The notes: generated by a model not told the origin, from the letters alone. A stretch of DNA of 40,437 nucleotides from Spirochaetia bacterium (GCA_021736475.1 JAIPFV010000015.1:1-40437), one strand, 5' to 3'. Positions 25,816 to 34,798 are shown, counted from the stretch's first letter. Numbers and translations: made by a program.

Positions 25816-26286
25816 ATGAGTGATTTCAAACATTTGCTCCACGAAGCAGACATTTGTGAGCTGGCCTTCACCAGTAAGTATGATGCTCTTCACGAACTCA
25901 TCACCTTTGCCGACAGTCTTACCTCTCTCCCAGATTCAAGTGAGTTTGAACACCAGATAAAACTAAGAGAAGAAAAGCAAAGCACGGGAATTGGCAAAGG
26001 TATTGCTATAGCTCATGCTACTACAAACCAGGTTCACAATATTAGGGTGGCCCTCGGGATTTCAAAAAAAGGGATAGATTTCGATTCTATTGATGGTGAA
26101 CCGGTTCATCTACTTTTTTTGGTGGCAAATCCACCAGATACACAGGTGGAGTATCTCAGCGTTCTCTCTGCCTTGGTTCGGTTGTTAAGAAATGCACAGT
26201 TCCGGCAATCTATTATCTGCTGCTCTACCCCTCAAGAAATCAAAACTTTGCTTGACAGTTCGTTGGCCTATGAGATGTCGGCCTGA
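25816..26286 (+). CDS. PTS EIIA-like protein (fructose/mannitol type domain)
   Basis: A 156-residue protein of the PTS_EIIA_2 fold (PF00359). The phospho-acceptor region is TGIGKGIAIAHATT with His67; the usual GIAIPH has Ala for Pro here. The later VHLLFLVANPP stretch is also typical. No EIIB or EIIC gene is nearby, so a regulatory PtsN-like role is more likely than sugar uptake (inference). ATG 25816 has GGAG ten bases upstream. A longer frame back to 25660 would read through the repeat element and is rejected. It is AT-rich compared with its neighbours and is bracketed by repeat copies 2 and 3. Confidence 0.8.
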   Translation: MSDFKHLLHEADICELAFTSKYDALHELITFADSLTSLPDSSEFEHQIKLREEKQSTGIGKGIAIAHATTNQVHNIRVALGISKKGIDFDSIDGEPVHLLFLVANPPDTQVEYLSVLSALVRLLRNAQFRQSIICCSTPQEIKTLLDSSLAYEMSA

Positions 26287-26323
26287 TTATTTCTGAGTGT
26301 TTTTATAATGTATCCTATCTGAG

Positions 26324-26459
26324 CTGTTGTACGAAGATTGGTGTTTTTTACTATTTAAGTCTTTCAATCTAAAAAGATTATTATTACAATTAAATATAAG
26401 ATGGATAAACTTTTATTCGGCATAAGATTACCAGAGGAAAAACACCAAGCTTCAACTAG
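26324..26459. repeat. MITE-like element, copy 3
   Basis: A 136-bp AT-rich block. The left end is CTGTTGTACGAAGATTGGTG (26324-26343). The right end, CACCAAGCTTCAACTAG (26443-26459), is the inverted partner with GTAC deleted. Flanking homology (CCTATC left, GGCAGG right) extends outwards as in copy 1. The interior TTATTACAATTAAATA matches copy 4. It lies between the EIIA-like and phosphoesterase genes. Confidence 0.65.
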
Positions 26460-26545
26460 CAGTGCAGGCAGGAAGGGTGGTTGTTCTTACTCATTTTTCA
26501 CCGCCCCCTCATCAAATATCAACAAAACACGGACACACTAATACC

Positions 26546-27607
26546 ATGGCTAAAGTACCCTACCAGATAGTAATGCAGCAGCTCCTCGAAAAAACCGCCG
26601 AGCTCACCATCACCGACAACGACCGCATCGTCATCTTCAGTGACCTTCACGTCGGCAACGGCAAGTCCCTCGACGACTTCCAAGGCAATAGCGACCTCTT
26701 AAAAGCCGCACTAAGCGATTATTACTATCCGCAAGACTACACCCTTATCCTCAACGGCGATGTCGAAGAACTTCACCGCTACTCCCTGCACGAAGTTCGC
26801 GCCCACTGGACCGACCTCTATGCCATCTTCGATTCATTCTTCCAAAAGAATCGCTTTTACAAAATATTTGGAAACCACGACTCCAAGCTGTTTTCCCTCT
26901 TTGAAGCTCAAAAACGCTATCCGCTCCACGAATCGCTTCACCTGAAGTATAAAAACAGCTCGCTCTTTCTATTTCATGGACACCAGCTCTCTTATTACTA
27001 TCAGCGATTCAACGACCTAATGGGAATCATCCTGCGGATAATCGCAAAACCACTACGCATCAAGCATTACTCCGTAGCCCACGACAACCACAAAAAATTT
27101 ACCATCGAGCGACGCGCCTACGATTTTGCTAAAGAGCACGGTATGGCAGCCATCTTAGGGCACACCCATCGTCCACTATTCGAATCCTTGTCCAAAATTG
27201 ACACCCTCAACTACCAAATTGAAACCCTGCTGCGCCGCTATCACAAGGTCAGCCAAAACGACCGAGACAAAATAGAAGAGGAAGTTCGCTCCCTCAAACA
27301 GGAAGTTGACCGGCAGGAAGCAAAAGAAGGCAAAGAGCTGTCTATCAACAAAGTCTACAGCGACGCTACCGCCGTGCCCTGCGTATTCAACTCCGGCTGC
27401 GTCATCGGCAAACGGGGCATGACAGCCATTGAAATCGCCGACGGCCAAATAAAACTCGTCCACTGGTTCGACTCCAACGTTGACAAGAAATACATCCGCG
27501 AAGATCTCGACAACACCACCCAGCTGAATAAGAGCGATTACTTCCGTACCGTGCTCAAAAGTGACGACCTGGACTACATTTTCACCCGCATCCGCTTGCT
27601 CACTTAG
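26546..27607 (+). CDS. Calcineurin-like metallophosphoesterase
   Basis: A 353-residue predicted cytoplasmic enzyme. The metal-binding motifs are complete: SDLH (32-35), NGDVEE (Asp72), GNHD (109-112), FHGH and GHTHR. A charged helical stretch (about 220-270, DRDKIEEEVRSLKQEVDRQE) is inserted before the final beta-strand region. The substrate is unknown. ATG 26546 gives the family-like start; a GTG at 26462 would prepend 28 poorly conserved residues beginning beside repeat copy 3. Neither start has a convincing ribosome site. It is convergent with lysO. Confidence 0.85.
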   Translation: MAKVPYQIVMQQLLEKTAELTITDNDRIVIFSDLHVGNGKSLDDFQGNSDLLKAALSDYYYPQDYTLILNGDVEELHRYSLHEVRAHWTDLYAIFDSFFQKNRFYKIFGNHDSKLFSLFEAQKRYPLHESLHLKYKNSSLFLFHGHQLSYYYQRFNDLMGIILRIIAKPLRIKHYSVAHDNHKKFTIERRAYDFAKEHGMAAILGHTHRPLFESLSKIDTLNYQIETLLRRYHKVSQNDRDKIEEEVRSLKQEVDRQEAKEGKELSINKVYSDATAVPCVFNSGCVIGKRGMTAIEIADGQIKLVHWFDSNVDKKYIREDLDNTTQLNKSDYFRTVLKSDDLDYIFTRIRLLT

Positions 27608-27688
27608 ACCGTTTGCTTCCTTGCTCACTTAAAGCTTGGGATAGACCGTTGGCTGGACTGTAGCCGGATCACTTAAGCAACAGGCGGA

Positions 27689-28720
27689 TTAGCCGAGGCT
27701 GTAGAAGAAGGGAACCAACAGGGGCACCAACATGGACAGGAGCGCGCCGTTGACAATCGAAAGGGGCACATAGCCGGGTCCGCAGCTGCGTTCAATCAGA
27801 GGAAGGGTTACATCCATGCTCGTCGCCCCGCCAACCCCGATAGCGGCCATGGGCATATTGAGGCGCGCCAAAAAGGGAATAGCCAGCAGGGCAATCACCT
27901 CACGGATGACATTGATCAAAAAGCCCGCCGCCCCAAGCACCGGATCACCCATCTCGCTAATCAGCACCCCCGACAGAGAGTACCAGCCGAAACCTGCTGC
28001 GAGGGACAGCGCTTTGCCTGCCGGCAGCTCAAATGCCCCCGCCAGGGCTAAGCCCCCGCCCAGGGAGCCGAGCATAGTCAGAAGGGGCACCAGAAAGGTC
28101 GCCGGGTGCAGCATCGCCCGCTTAAGATCGACCTCGTTGCGCACCATCTGCACCCCTATCAAAAACAGCAGCGCATACAGCAGGTAGGTGGTGTACTCTT
28201 CCCGAAACCAACCGAAAAGCGGCACAAAATAGCCGGACAAAAACCCCGCTACCACCAACAGGAAAAGCCGGAAAGGTTCACTCAAGCCAAATGCCGGTGG
28301 CACGGCCTCCTGCGCTGCCGGTTCGGAGGAGCGGCCGTCAACTGCAGGCTCGGCTGTCCTTTCCGCCGCCGGTGTTATGCCCGGTTTTTCTGGGCCCGCT
28401 GATGGCTCTGAGCTCGTCGACCGGCTGCCGGCGGTGCTGCCAAGCTTGCCGGTTATCGCCATTAAGGCCAGCAGCAGCACCAGGGTTCCTAGAACCGTGG
28501 CCACGGCAAAGGAGAGGGACAGCAGGCCGATTCGCATCAGCTGCTGGGTGATCGATTCGAGCATTCCGATCCGCAGACCCATCGAAAACAGCAGCAGCGC
28601 CAGGGCGGTGCTCATTATCCGGTCCAGGTAGCCGGTCTGCGGGATCAGCTTGAAGCGGGCCCCGGCCATTCCGGCAAATAAAAACAGAAAAATGATCAGC
28701 AGCGAAGTTAAGGTTTCCAT
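27689..28720 (-). CDS. lysO: LysO family lysine exporter (DUF340)
   Basis: A 343-residue inner-membrane protein with about eight to ten predicted helices. The C-terminal half carries the LysO/YbjE signature: GFGWYSLSGVLISEMGDP, GFLINVIREVIALL and GGATSMDVTLPLIE. An N-terminal helical half (METLTSLLIIFLFLFAGM) is joined by a low-complexity Pro/Glu/Ala/Ser linker of about 45 residues (about 95-140) that is longer than in E. coli YbjE. E. coli LysO exports lysine and thialysine. No lysine riboswitch was recognised upstream. Confidence 0.85.
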   Translation of the reverse strand: METLTSLLIIFLFLFAGMAGARFKLIPQTGYLDRIMSTALALLLFSMGLRIGMLESITQQLMRIGLLSLSFAVATVLGTLVLLLALMAITGKLGSTAGSRSTSSEPSAGPEKPGITPAAERTAEPAVDGRSSEPAAQEAVPPAFGLSEPFRLFLLVVAGFLSGYFVPLFGWFREEYTTYLLYALLFLIGVQMVRNEVDLKRAMLHPATFLVPLLTMLGSLGGGLALAGAFELPAGKALSLAAGFGWYSLSGVLISEMGDPVLGAAGFLINVIREVIALLAIPFLARLNMPMAAIGVGGATSMDVTLPLIERSCGPGYVPLSIVNGALLSMLVPLLVPFFYSLG

Positions 28721-28774
28721 GGGCCCACTTTACACAAAAGCCGGCCATCACCGCAACAACCTCCACGCTTCGTA

Positions 28775-28799
28775 CCAGCCTGATTCTGGACCAGGCTGG
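28775..28799. repeat. Stem-loop between lysO and hisA
   Basis: CCAGCCTG (28775-28782) pairs with CAGGCTGG (28792-28799); an outer GTAC pair extends the stem. It lies in the divergent spacer upstream of both genes. No T tract follows, so its role is unknown. Confidence 0.4.
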
Positions 28800-28899
28800 G
28801 GGGTACCGCCTGGCCCTGAACCCGGTTTGCGGGATGGAGATAGCGGGGGGAGGGGGATTTACCGGCTGTGTGATGGGGTGGCCGGGAAGCTCGCGGTTA

Positions 28900-28933
28900 G
28901 GGGGGCGGGTTAGGGGTGTGGGTTAGGGGCGGG
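28900..28933 (+). promoter_or_regulatory. G-quadruplex motif upstream of hisA
   Basis: On the plus strand the order is G6, C, G3, TTA, G4, TGT, G3, TTA, G4, C, G3. These six G runs with 1-3 base loops fit a parallel or telomere-like quadruplex. It ends two bases before the -35 box of the hisA promoter and lies on the non-template strand. Confidence 0.65.
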
Positions 28934-28935
28934 CG

Positions 28936-28964
28936 TTGCCCTGCTAGGGAGAAACATGTATACT
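28936..28964 (+). promoter_or_regulatory. Candidate hisA promoter
   Basis: TTGCCC (28936-28941), a 17-base spacer and TATACT (28959-28964). The predicted start coincides with the ATG at 28971, which would make the hisA mRNA leaderless. An alternative reading uses AGGGAG (28945-28950) as the ribosome site for ATG 28956. Confidence 0.5.
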
Positions 28965-28970
28965 TTTTGC

Positions 28971-29747
28971 ATGACTATTATTCCTGCAATTGATCTGTTG
29001 GACGGCAAGTGCGTGCGGCTTTACCGCGGCGATTATGCCCAGTCCACCGAGTACAAGCTTGATCCGGTTGAGGTGGCCGCCCAGTTTGTCCGTGAGGGGG
29101 CGCGACGCATCCACTTGGTAGACTTGAATGCCGCCCGGGGCGGAGCAACCGACCGGAGCAGCAACAACCGTAAGATTATTGCGGCGATACGCGCTACGGT
29201 GCCGGAGGCGGTAATTGAGGTGGGCGGAGGTATTCGCAGCGCCCAGGATGTGGAGGAGCTGAAGGGTATCGGTGTGGATCGATTGATTGTGGGGACCGTC
29301 CTGGTTCGCCGGCCGGAGCTGGTGGAGCAGTGGGCGGCCCGGTATCCGGATACGTTTATCGCCGGCATCGATGCCAAGGACGGGGAAGTGCGGATTTCCG
29401 GATGGGAGGAGGGCTCGTCCCTGACCGACACCGAGGCGGCACGGCTGGCCCGGGAGTCCGGGGCGGTGAGTATTATTTATACCAATATCCAGCGGGACGG
29501 TACCCTGCAGGGGCCGGATATCGAGAACAGCTTGATGGTGGCCGACGCCGGGGGGCTGCCGGTGATTATCTCCGGCGGTATCCGGGGGACGCAGGATTTT
29601 GAAGAGATTAAGCGGATTTCCGCCGACCGGATTGCCGGGGTGATCACCGGCAAGGCAATTTATGAGCAGCGCATCAAGCTCTCCGAGGTGATTGCCGCCT
29701 ACCAAAGCCCAACGATGCAGCACAGCGAAGGGTCTCTGGTCTGGTAA
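28971..29747 (+). CDS. hisA: HisA: ProFAR isomerase of histidine synthesis
   Basis: A 258-residue TIM-barrel enzyme that isomerises N'-(5'-phosphoribosyl)-formimino-AICAR-phosphate (ProFAR) to PRFAR. Markers: MTIIPAIDLLDGKCVRL with catalytic Asp8, VIEVGGGIRS, the second catalytic Asp in AGIDAKDG (about 130), and the phosphate sites GTVLV and ISGGIRG. ATG 28971 matches the usual MIIPAIDL start; an upstream ATG at 28956 has a Shine-Dalgarno-like AGGGAG but would place the -10 box inside the gene. It is followed by hisE, with no other his genes in the window. Confidence 0.93.
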   Translation: MTIIPAIDLLDGKCVRLYRGDYAQSTEYKLDPVEVAAQFVREGARRIHLVDLNAARGGATDRSSNNRKIIAAIRATVPEAVIEVGGGIRSAQDVEELKGIGVDRLIVGTVLVRRPELVEQWAARYPDTFIAGIDAKDGEVRISGWEEGSSLTDTEAARLARESGAVSIIYTNIQRDGTLQGPDIENSLMVADAGGLPVIISGGIRGTQDFEEIKRISADRIAGVITGKAIYEQRIKLSEVIAAYQSPTMQHSEGSLVW

Positions 29748-29817
29748 AATTCTGCTGATGAAGAGCATTTTTTATAAAATTTCTTACATTAATTTTTTTG
29801 ATAAATAGAGGTGTATG

Positions 29818-30594
29818 ATGGATCCGCAGACAGTTCAGGAGATTAAGCCGCTGGTGATTCGTACGGCCGAGGGCGGGATTTTGGATGTGAGCCTGATGAG
29901 CCCGAAGAGTCACTCGAAAAGTATCGAGCGGGATGAGCTGTGGCATCTGCACCGGCAGACGGGGCGGACCCTGCCGTACAGCGAGAGGGTTGATCTGCAG
30001 GAGCTGAAGGCGCGGGAGAACTGGTACGAGGCGGTGGTCATTGTGACCGGCGGCGAGCCAGCGGAGCGCGCGGGAGCCGGACAGACTAGGTCAAATCAAC
30101 AGGCCGATCAACAGGCTGCACAGGAAGCCGCTCGGGAGGCTGCGGAGCTTGAAACTCCGGCGGCTTTGCGGCGAGCCGGCCAGAATCAACACCAAGCTCA
30201 CAGCATGGACAGCACTTTTACCCAGGCTTATCAACACCAGGCTTCGGAAGAGGCGGAAGAGCAGGAGCAGGGGCAGGAGCAGGGGCAGGGGCAGGCTGCG
30301 GCAGCCCAGGGCGGATGCGGGCAGGTGCTGGAGAGGCTTGAAGCGATTGTGGAAGAGCGGCGGCAGACGATGCCCGAGGGTTCGTACACCACCCATTTGT
30401 TTGCCTCGGGGGCAGAGAAAATCCGCAAAAAGGCGGGTGAGGAGGCGGTGGAATTGATTCTGGCCTCCTCCCGCGATCAGATTGTGTATGAGGCGGCGGA
30501 TGTGCTGTATCATATGTGTGTGCTGCTGGTCTCCGAGGGCATATCCTACGGCGAGGTGTGCAGCGAGCTGCAGGAGCGCCACGCCACTGGTTAA
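29818..30594 (+). CDS. hisE: HisE phosphoribosyl-ATP pyrophosphatase with degenerate HisI-like N-terminus
   Basis: A 258-residue protein. The last 90 residues are a complete HisE domain (SYTTHLFASGAEKIRKKAGE, then YEAADVLYHMCVLL). Residues about 8-80 resemble HisI in outline, but the HisI catalytic core (DCDxDALL and the zinc cysteines) is absent, so cyclohydrolase activity is not expected. A Gln/Ala/Glu linker (about 85-165) joins the two. At 30261-30295 the linker is built from repeated CAGGRG hexamers. ATG 29818 has GAGG six bases upstream; ATG 29815 is possible but too close. It is probably co-transcribed with hisA. Confidence 0.85.
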   Translation: MDPQTVQEIKPLVIRTAEGGILDVSLMSPKSHSKSIERDELWHLHRQTGRTLPYSERVDLQELKARENWYEAVVIVTGGEPAERAGAGQTRSNQQADQQAAQEAAREAAELETPAALRRAGQNQHQAHSMDSTFTQAYQHQASEEAEEQEQGQEQGQGQAAAAQGGCGQVLERLEAIVEERRQTMPEGSYTTHLFASGAEKIRKKAGEEAVELILASSRDQIVYEAADVLYHMCVLLVSEGISYGEVCSELQERHATG

Positions 30595-30690
30595 GCCTGT
30601 GCCGAAATAGCTTAAGCCTGTTTCTCCTGGCTACGGGCTGAAAAAGGGCTGGTTGAGCCGACTACAACCGAATACATTGGAGAAGAGACT

Positions 30691-32595
30691 ATGCGAAAAC
30701 CCTATTTAGAACGTTTGCAGGACGGAGTATTTTTGTTTGATGGAGCGATGGGTACCATGCTCTATGACAAGGGTATTTTCGTAAATCAGTGCTTTGAAAA
30801 TACCAACCTGACCGCCCCCGAGACGGTGCTCGAGATTCACAGCGAGATGGCGGCAGCCGGGGCGCAGGCTCTGACTACCAATAGTTTCGGAGCGAACCCG
30901 ATTCGGCTGGCCAACTACTCCCTTCAGCATAAAACCGTCGAGATTAACCGCAAGGCGGTGGAGCTGGCCCGGTCGGTGGCCGGCGAGGAGCTGTATGTGG
31001 CCGGATCGGTGGGGCCTCTGGGAAAAACACTGGCGCCGGTGGGATCTCTGACCAAAGAGGCCGCCCATGAGGCCTTTGCCACCCAAATGAGGGCCCTGGT
31101 TGAAGCCGGGGTGGATCTTCTTATTCTTGAAACCTTCAAAAATCTGGAAGAGCTGCTGCTGGCAACCCGCACCGCCCGTGAAATAGCACCGAACCTGCCG
31201 ATTCAGTCTCAGTTCAGTTTTCGCCCGCACCGCAAAGATACCAGCGAAGAGGACATTAGGTGGGTTTTCTCGAGCCTGGAGAGCTCCGAGGCGGATATCA
31301 TCGGGCTTAACTGCTCCACCGGCCCCTCCTACATGCTGGATATTTTACAGAATGTCTCTGATATTGTATCTAAGCCCCTGGCGGTGATGCCGAACGCCGG
31401 TTTTCCCCGCGAGTTTGAAGGCCGGCAGCTGTATATGGCCTCGCCGGATTATTTTTCCGAATATGCACTCAAGTTTCTGGAGGCCGGAGCGGCGATTATC
31501 GGCGGCTGCTGTGGAACCACTCCCGAACACATCCGCAAGATGGGCCAGAGCATTCTGTCCTTGGGGCGTGCCAAACTCGGTGTCAAGCTGCACAAAACCG
31601 CCAAGGAGCGGGGCGAGCTCGCCGGCGAAGGCCCAGGCAGTGGCACCTATGGCAGAGGGCCTGCCTTGATCGAACCGGTTCCCCTGGCCGAACGCTCCAA
31701 ACTCGGCCAAGCACTGGCGGAGGGAAGCTGGATTACATCGGTGGAGCTCGTACCTCCCCACGGGGTGAGCCTCGAGAAGGTCATCGAGAAAGCCCGTCGA
31801 CTCTCGGAGAAAGAGGTCGGCTGTATCAACATCCCCGACGGCCCCCGGGCATCCAGCCGCATCTCGGCCCTGGTTACCGCGATCGAAATTAAACGGGCAA
31901 CCGGGGTGGAGCCGATGCCCCATCTTACCTGCCGAGACAAGAATATTATCGGTATTCAGTCCGAGCTGCTGGGCGCCCACGCGGCGGGCATTCAGAACCT
32001 GCTGCTGCTGACCGGCGACCCTCCGAAGGTGGGCAATTATCCCGATGCAACCGGGGTCTTTGATATCGACTCGGTAGGCTTGCTGAGCCTGGCCCACAAT
32101 CTGAACCGCGGAATCGATCTGGCCGGCAAACAGCTCCCCAGCCCCACCAGCTTTGTCATCGGAGCCGGGGCCAATCCGACTGCCCCGATCCTCTCCAAGG
32201 AGATAGACCACAGCTTCCGCAAGGCTGAAGCGGGGGCGGAGTTTTTTATTACCCAGCCTGTCTTCGATGTGGCACTGCTGGAGTTTTTCTTGGAAAAGAT
32301 TAAGCCTACCGGAGTACCGGTACTGGCCGGTATCTGGCCGCTGTCGAGCTACCGCAATGCCCTGTTCCTGGATAATGAGGTTCCGGGAGTTTCTATCCCC
32401 AAGGATATCCAGGAGCGGATGCGGCAGCACACGGAGAAGGAGGCGGCGATTCAAGAGGGGATACTGATTGCCCGGGAGATAATCGAGGCCATCCGTCCGC
32501 ATATCGCCGGAGTGCAGGTAAGCCCGCCCTTCGGCCGCTTAGAGACCGCGCTGCAAGTGCTGGAACCCCAAGCTTCTCCCACAGATAACCCTTGA
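30691..32595 (+). CDS. Bifunctional homocysteine S-methyltransferase / methylenetetrahydrofolate reductase
   Basis: A 634-residue fusion of YitJ type. The N-terminal homocysteine methyltransferase domain (1-295) has all three zinc-binding cysteines, Cys208 (GLNCSTGP) and Cys273-Cys274 (IIGGCCGTTPEH). From about 345 an FAD-dependent MTHFR domain follows (TSVELVPPHG, MPHLTCRDKN, LLLLTGDPPK, FFITQPVFD). It should reduce methylene-THF and methylate homocysteine to methionine, or act beside a B12-dependent MetH outside the window. GGAGAAGAG lies three bases before ATG. The 96-base leader shows no SAM riboswitch. Confidence 0.94.
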   Translation: MRKPYLERLQDGVFLFDGAMGTMLYDKGIFVNQCFENTNLTAPETVLEIHSEMAAAGAQALTTNSFGANPIRLANYSLQHKTVEINRKAVELARSVAGEELYVAGSVGPLGKTLAPVGSLTKEAAHEAFATQMRALVEAGVDLLILETFKNLEELLLATRTAREIAPNLPIQSQFSFRPHRKDTSEEDIRWVFSSLESSEADIIGLNCSTGPSYMLDILQNVSDIVSKPLAVMPNAGFPREFEGRQLYMASPDYFSEYALKFLEAGAAIIGGCCGTTPEHIRKMGQSILSLGRAKLGVKLHKTAKERGELAGEGPGSGTYGRGPALIEPVPLAERSKLGQALAEGSWITSVELVPPHGVSLEKVIEKARRLSEKEVGCINIPDGPRASSRISALVTAIEIKRATGVEPMPHLTCRDKNIIGIQSELLGAHAAGIQNLLLLTGDPPKVGNYPDATGVFDIDSVGLLSLAHNLNRGIDLAGKQLPSPTSFVIGAGANPTAPILSKEIDHSFRKAEAGAEFFITQPVFDVALLEFFLEKIKPTGVPVLAGIWPLSSYRNALFLDNEVPGVSIPKDIQERMRQHTEKEAAIQEGILIAREIIEAIRPHIAGVQVSPPFGRLETALQVLEPQASPTDNP

Positions 32596-32731
32596 AATGC
32601 AGAACACTTGAAACGGATAACTTTTATTCTTACCCTTAGGGTGACGAATCAATGGATGGATCGGTTAATGGATCAGGCACGAGCAATTGCTAAGCCGGCA
32701 CGGGTTGAACTATTTAATTTTCGTCCGAGCC

Positions 32732-32768
32732 TGATATAATATGCTTGTTATAAAGAGATTGATATAAT
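32732..32768 (+). promoter_or_regulatory. Two extended -10 promoters before transketolase
   Basis: TGATATAAT occurs twice (32732-32740 and 32760-32768), each an extended -10 (TGnTATAAT). Neither has a good -35. The tkt leader would be about 35-65 bases with AGGAGGT before ATG. Confidence 0.6.
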
Positions 32769-32809
32769 TCGATTTTAATCGCGTAAATGCGAAATTTGAG
32801 GAGGTCTTC

Positions 32810-34798
32810 ATGGATATTGATGCTTTGAAAGCGTCCGCCTTGAGCGTCCGCGCACTTTCGATGGACGCAGTCCAAGCGGCAAACTCCGGACATCCCGGAC
32901 TCCCGATGGGATGTGCTGAGCTTGGTTCACTACTGTATGGTGAAATACTAAAACATTTCCCCGCAAACCCCGACTGGGTCGACCGCGACCGTTTTGTTCT
33001 TTCCGCTGGTCACGGCTCGATGCTGCTGTATTCACTGCTGCATCTGAGCGGCTATGACCTGCCGAAGGGACAGCTGCAGAAGTTCCGCCAGGTAGGCTCC
33101 TTAACTCCCGGGCATCCCGAATACGGCTTGACCACCGGAATTGAAACAACCACCGGCCCCTTGGGCGCCGGCTTCTCCAACGCAGTAGGTATGGCCATTG
33201 CAGAAACAATGCTGGCCGATACCTTTAATACAGATGTCCACCAGATTATTGACCACTATACCTATACTCTGGCCGGGGACGGCTGCATGATGGAAGGGAT
33301 AACATCCGAGGCGGCCTCGCTGGCCGGGCATCTTGGTTTGGGCAAACTAATCGCCCTGTATGACTCGAACAGTATTTCGATTGAAGGCAGCACTTCGCTG
33401 GCCTTCACCGAAGATGTAGCCGCCCGCTTTGAAGCCTATGGCTGGCAGGTGCTTAAGGGTGATGCCTACGATCTTAAACAAATACAGCAGCTGATTCAAA
33501 AGGCCCAAAAGGAGTCCAACAAACCAAGCCTGATTGTGCTCACCTCGATTATTGGTAAGGGCTCTCCCAATAAAGCCGGTACCCACGGGGTACATGGCGC
33601 TGCTCTTGGGGATGATGAGATAAAGGCCTCCCGGGCCGAACTGGGCATCCCGGCGGACCAGGACTTCTATATCGACCCCAAAGCAACCCAGTATTTTGCA
33701 GGCAAACAATCGCTATGGCGTGAAGAGTTTGAAGAGTGGAACGAAACTTTTAAAGCCTGGGCGACAGAAAACCCGAAACTGAAGGCTCAGTGGGACATTT
33801 TTATGGGTGAGGCTGCTCCGGCGGAGGTTGAGTATCCCGACTATGAAACCGGCTTTTCCGAGGCCAGCCGCAAGGTCAGCGGTGCGGTTCTGCAGAAGCT
33901 GGCCGAGGCCATGCCGAATTTAGTAGGCGGCTCTGCCGACCTGGCCCCATCGAACAATACCGAGCTGAAAAACCACAGCCACTACGACCGTCACACCCGT
34001 GAGGGTCGCAACCTGCACTTCGGTGTCCGGGAACATGCGATGGGCGGGATTACCAATGGTATTGCCTTGCATGGGGGACTGCGCCCCTTTGCAGCTACCT
34101 TTCTGGTGTTTTCCGACTACATGCGACCGGCGGTTCGTCTGGCGGCTCTCATGAAGCTGCCGGTGGTTTTTATCTATACCCACGACTCAATTTACATTGG
34201 CGAAGACGGGCCCACCCATCAGCCGATTGAGCAGCTGGCTTCGCTGCGGACAATTCCGGGGCTCAAGGTGCTTCGTCCGGCCGATCCTCAGGAGACTGTT
34301 GAGGCCTGGAAGATGGCCCTCGAGCATACCGACGGGCCCACCGCCCTGGTACTCACCCGCCAGAAACTTAGCACATTTGAGAAGGCCGATGCCCGGTGGC
34401 GCGCCTCCATGCGCACAGGAGCCTACATCGTGAAAGAGGCCAAGGGGGCCAAAGATGCCGAAGGATCCTCTCCCGAGGTGGTGATACTGGCTACCGGTTC
34501 CGAGGTTGGTATGGCACTGAAGGCTGCCGAACTCTCCTCGAAAAATGTGAGGGTGGTGTCTGTCACCGATCTGCATGCTTTCGATACCATGGATCCTGCC
34601 GAACGCGAAAAGCTTCTGCCGGCTTCAAGCCGGGTGGTGGTAGCTGAGGCGGGGGTTTCCTCCGGCTGGGGCTTGTATGTAACCTCCCGAAGTGATTTGT
34701 TTACAATTAATCGGTTTGGCGAATCGGGGCCGGGTAACGAGGTAGCCGCTCATATTGGCTTTACCGCAGAGAACTTGGCGAAGCTGTGTGATGGGTAG
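32810..34798 (+). CDS. tkt: Transketolase
   Basis: A 662-residue thiamine-diphosphate enzyme of the pentose phosphate pathway that transfers two-carbon units between sugar phosphates. Motifs: NSGHPGLPMG (His28), AGHGSMLLY, the ThDP site GDGCMMEG (156-163) ending in YDSNSISIEG, a central pyrimidine-binding domain with LVGGSADLAPSNNT, FGVREHAMGG (catalytic Glu), and THDSIYIGEDGPTHQP. Length and domain order are normal. The strong AGGAGGT ribosome site and tandem promoter suggest high expression. It is followed by a hairpin and repeat copy 4. Confidence 0.96.
   Translation: MDIDALKASALSVRALSMDAVQAANSGHPGLPMGCAELGSLLYGEILKHFPANPDWVDRDRFVLSAGHGSMLLYSLLHLSGYDLPKGQLQKFRQVGSLTPGHPEYGLTTGIETTTGPLGAGFSNAVGMAIAETMLADTFNTDVHQIIDHYTYTLAGDGCMMEGITSEAASLAGHLGLGKLIALYDSNSISIEGSTSLAFTEDVAARFEAYGWQVLKGDAYDLKQIQQLIQKAQKESNKPSLIVLTSIIGKGSPNKAGTHGVHGAALGDDEIKASRAELGIPADQDFYIDPKATQYFAGKQSLWREEFEEWNETFKAWATENPKLKAQWDIFMGEAAPAEVEYPDYETGFSEASRKVSGAVLQKLAEAMPNLVGGSADLAPSNNTELKNHSHYDRHTREGRNLHFGVREHAMGGITNGIALHGGLRPFAATFLVFSDYMRPAVRLAALMKLPVVFIYTHDSIYIGEDGPTHQPIEQLASLRTIPGLKVLRPADPQETVEAWKMALEHTDGPTALVLTRQKLSTFEKADARWRASMRTGAYIVKEAKGAKDAEGSSPEVVILATGSEVGMALKAAELSSKNVRVVSVTDLHAFDTMDPAEREKLLPASSRVVVAEAGVSSGWGLYVTSRSDLFTINRFGESGPGNEVAAHIGFTAENLAKLCDG

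Noticed and set aside
30595-30690. SAM riboswitch before the methionine-synthesis gene
   Set aside because: The 96-base leader lacks the S-box core sequences and a terminator/antiterminator pair.
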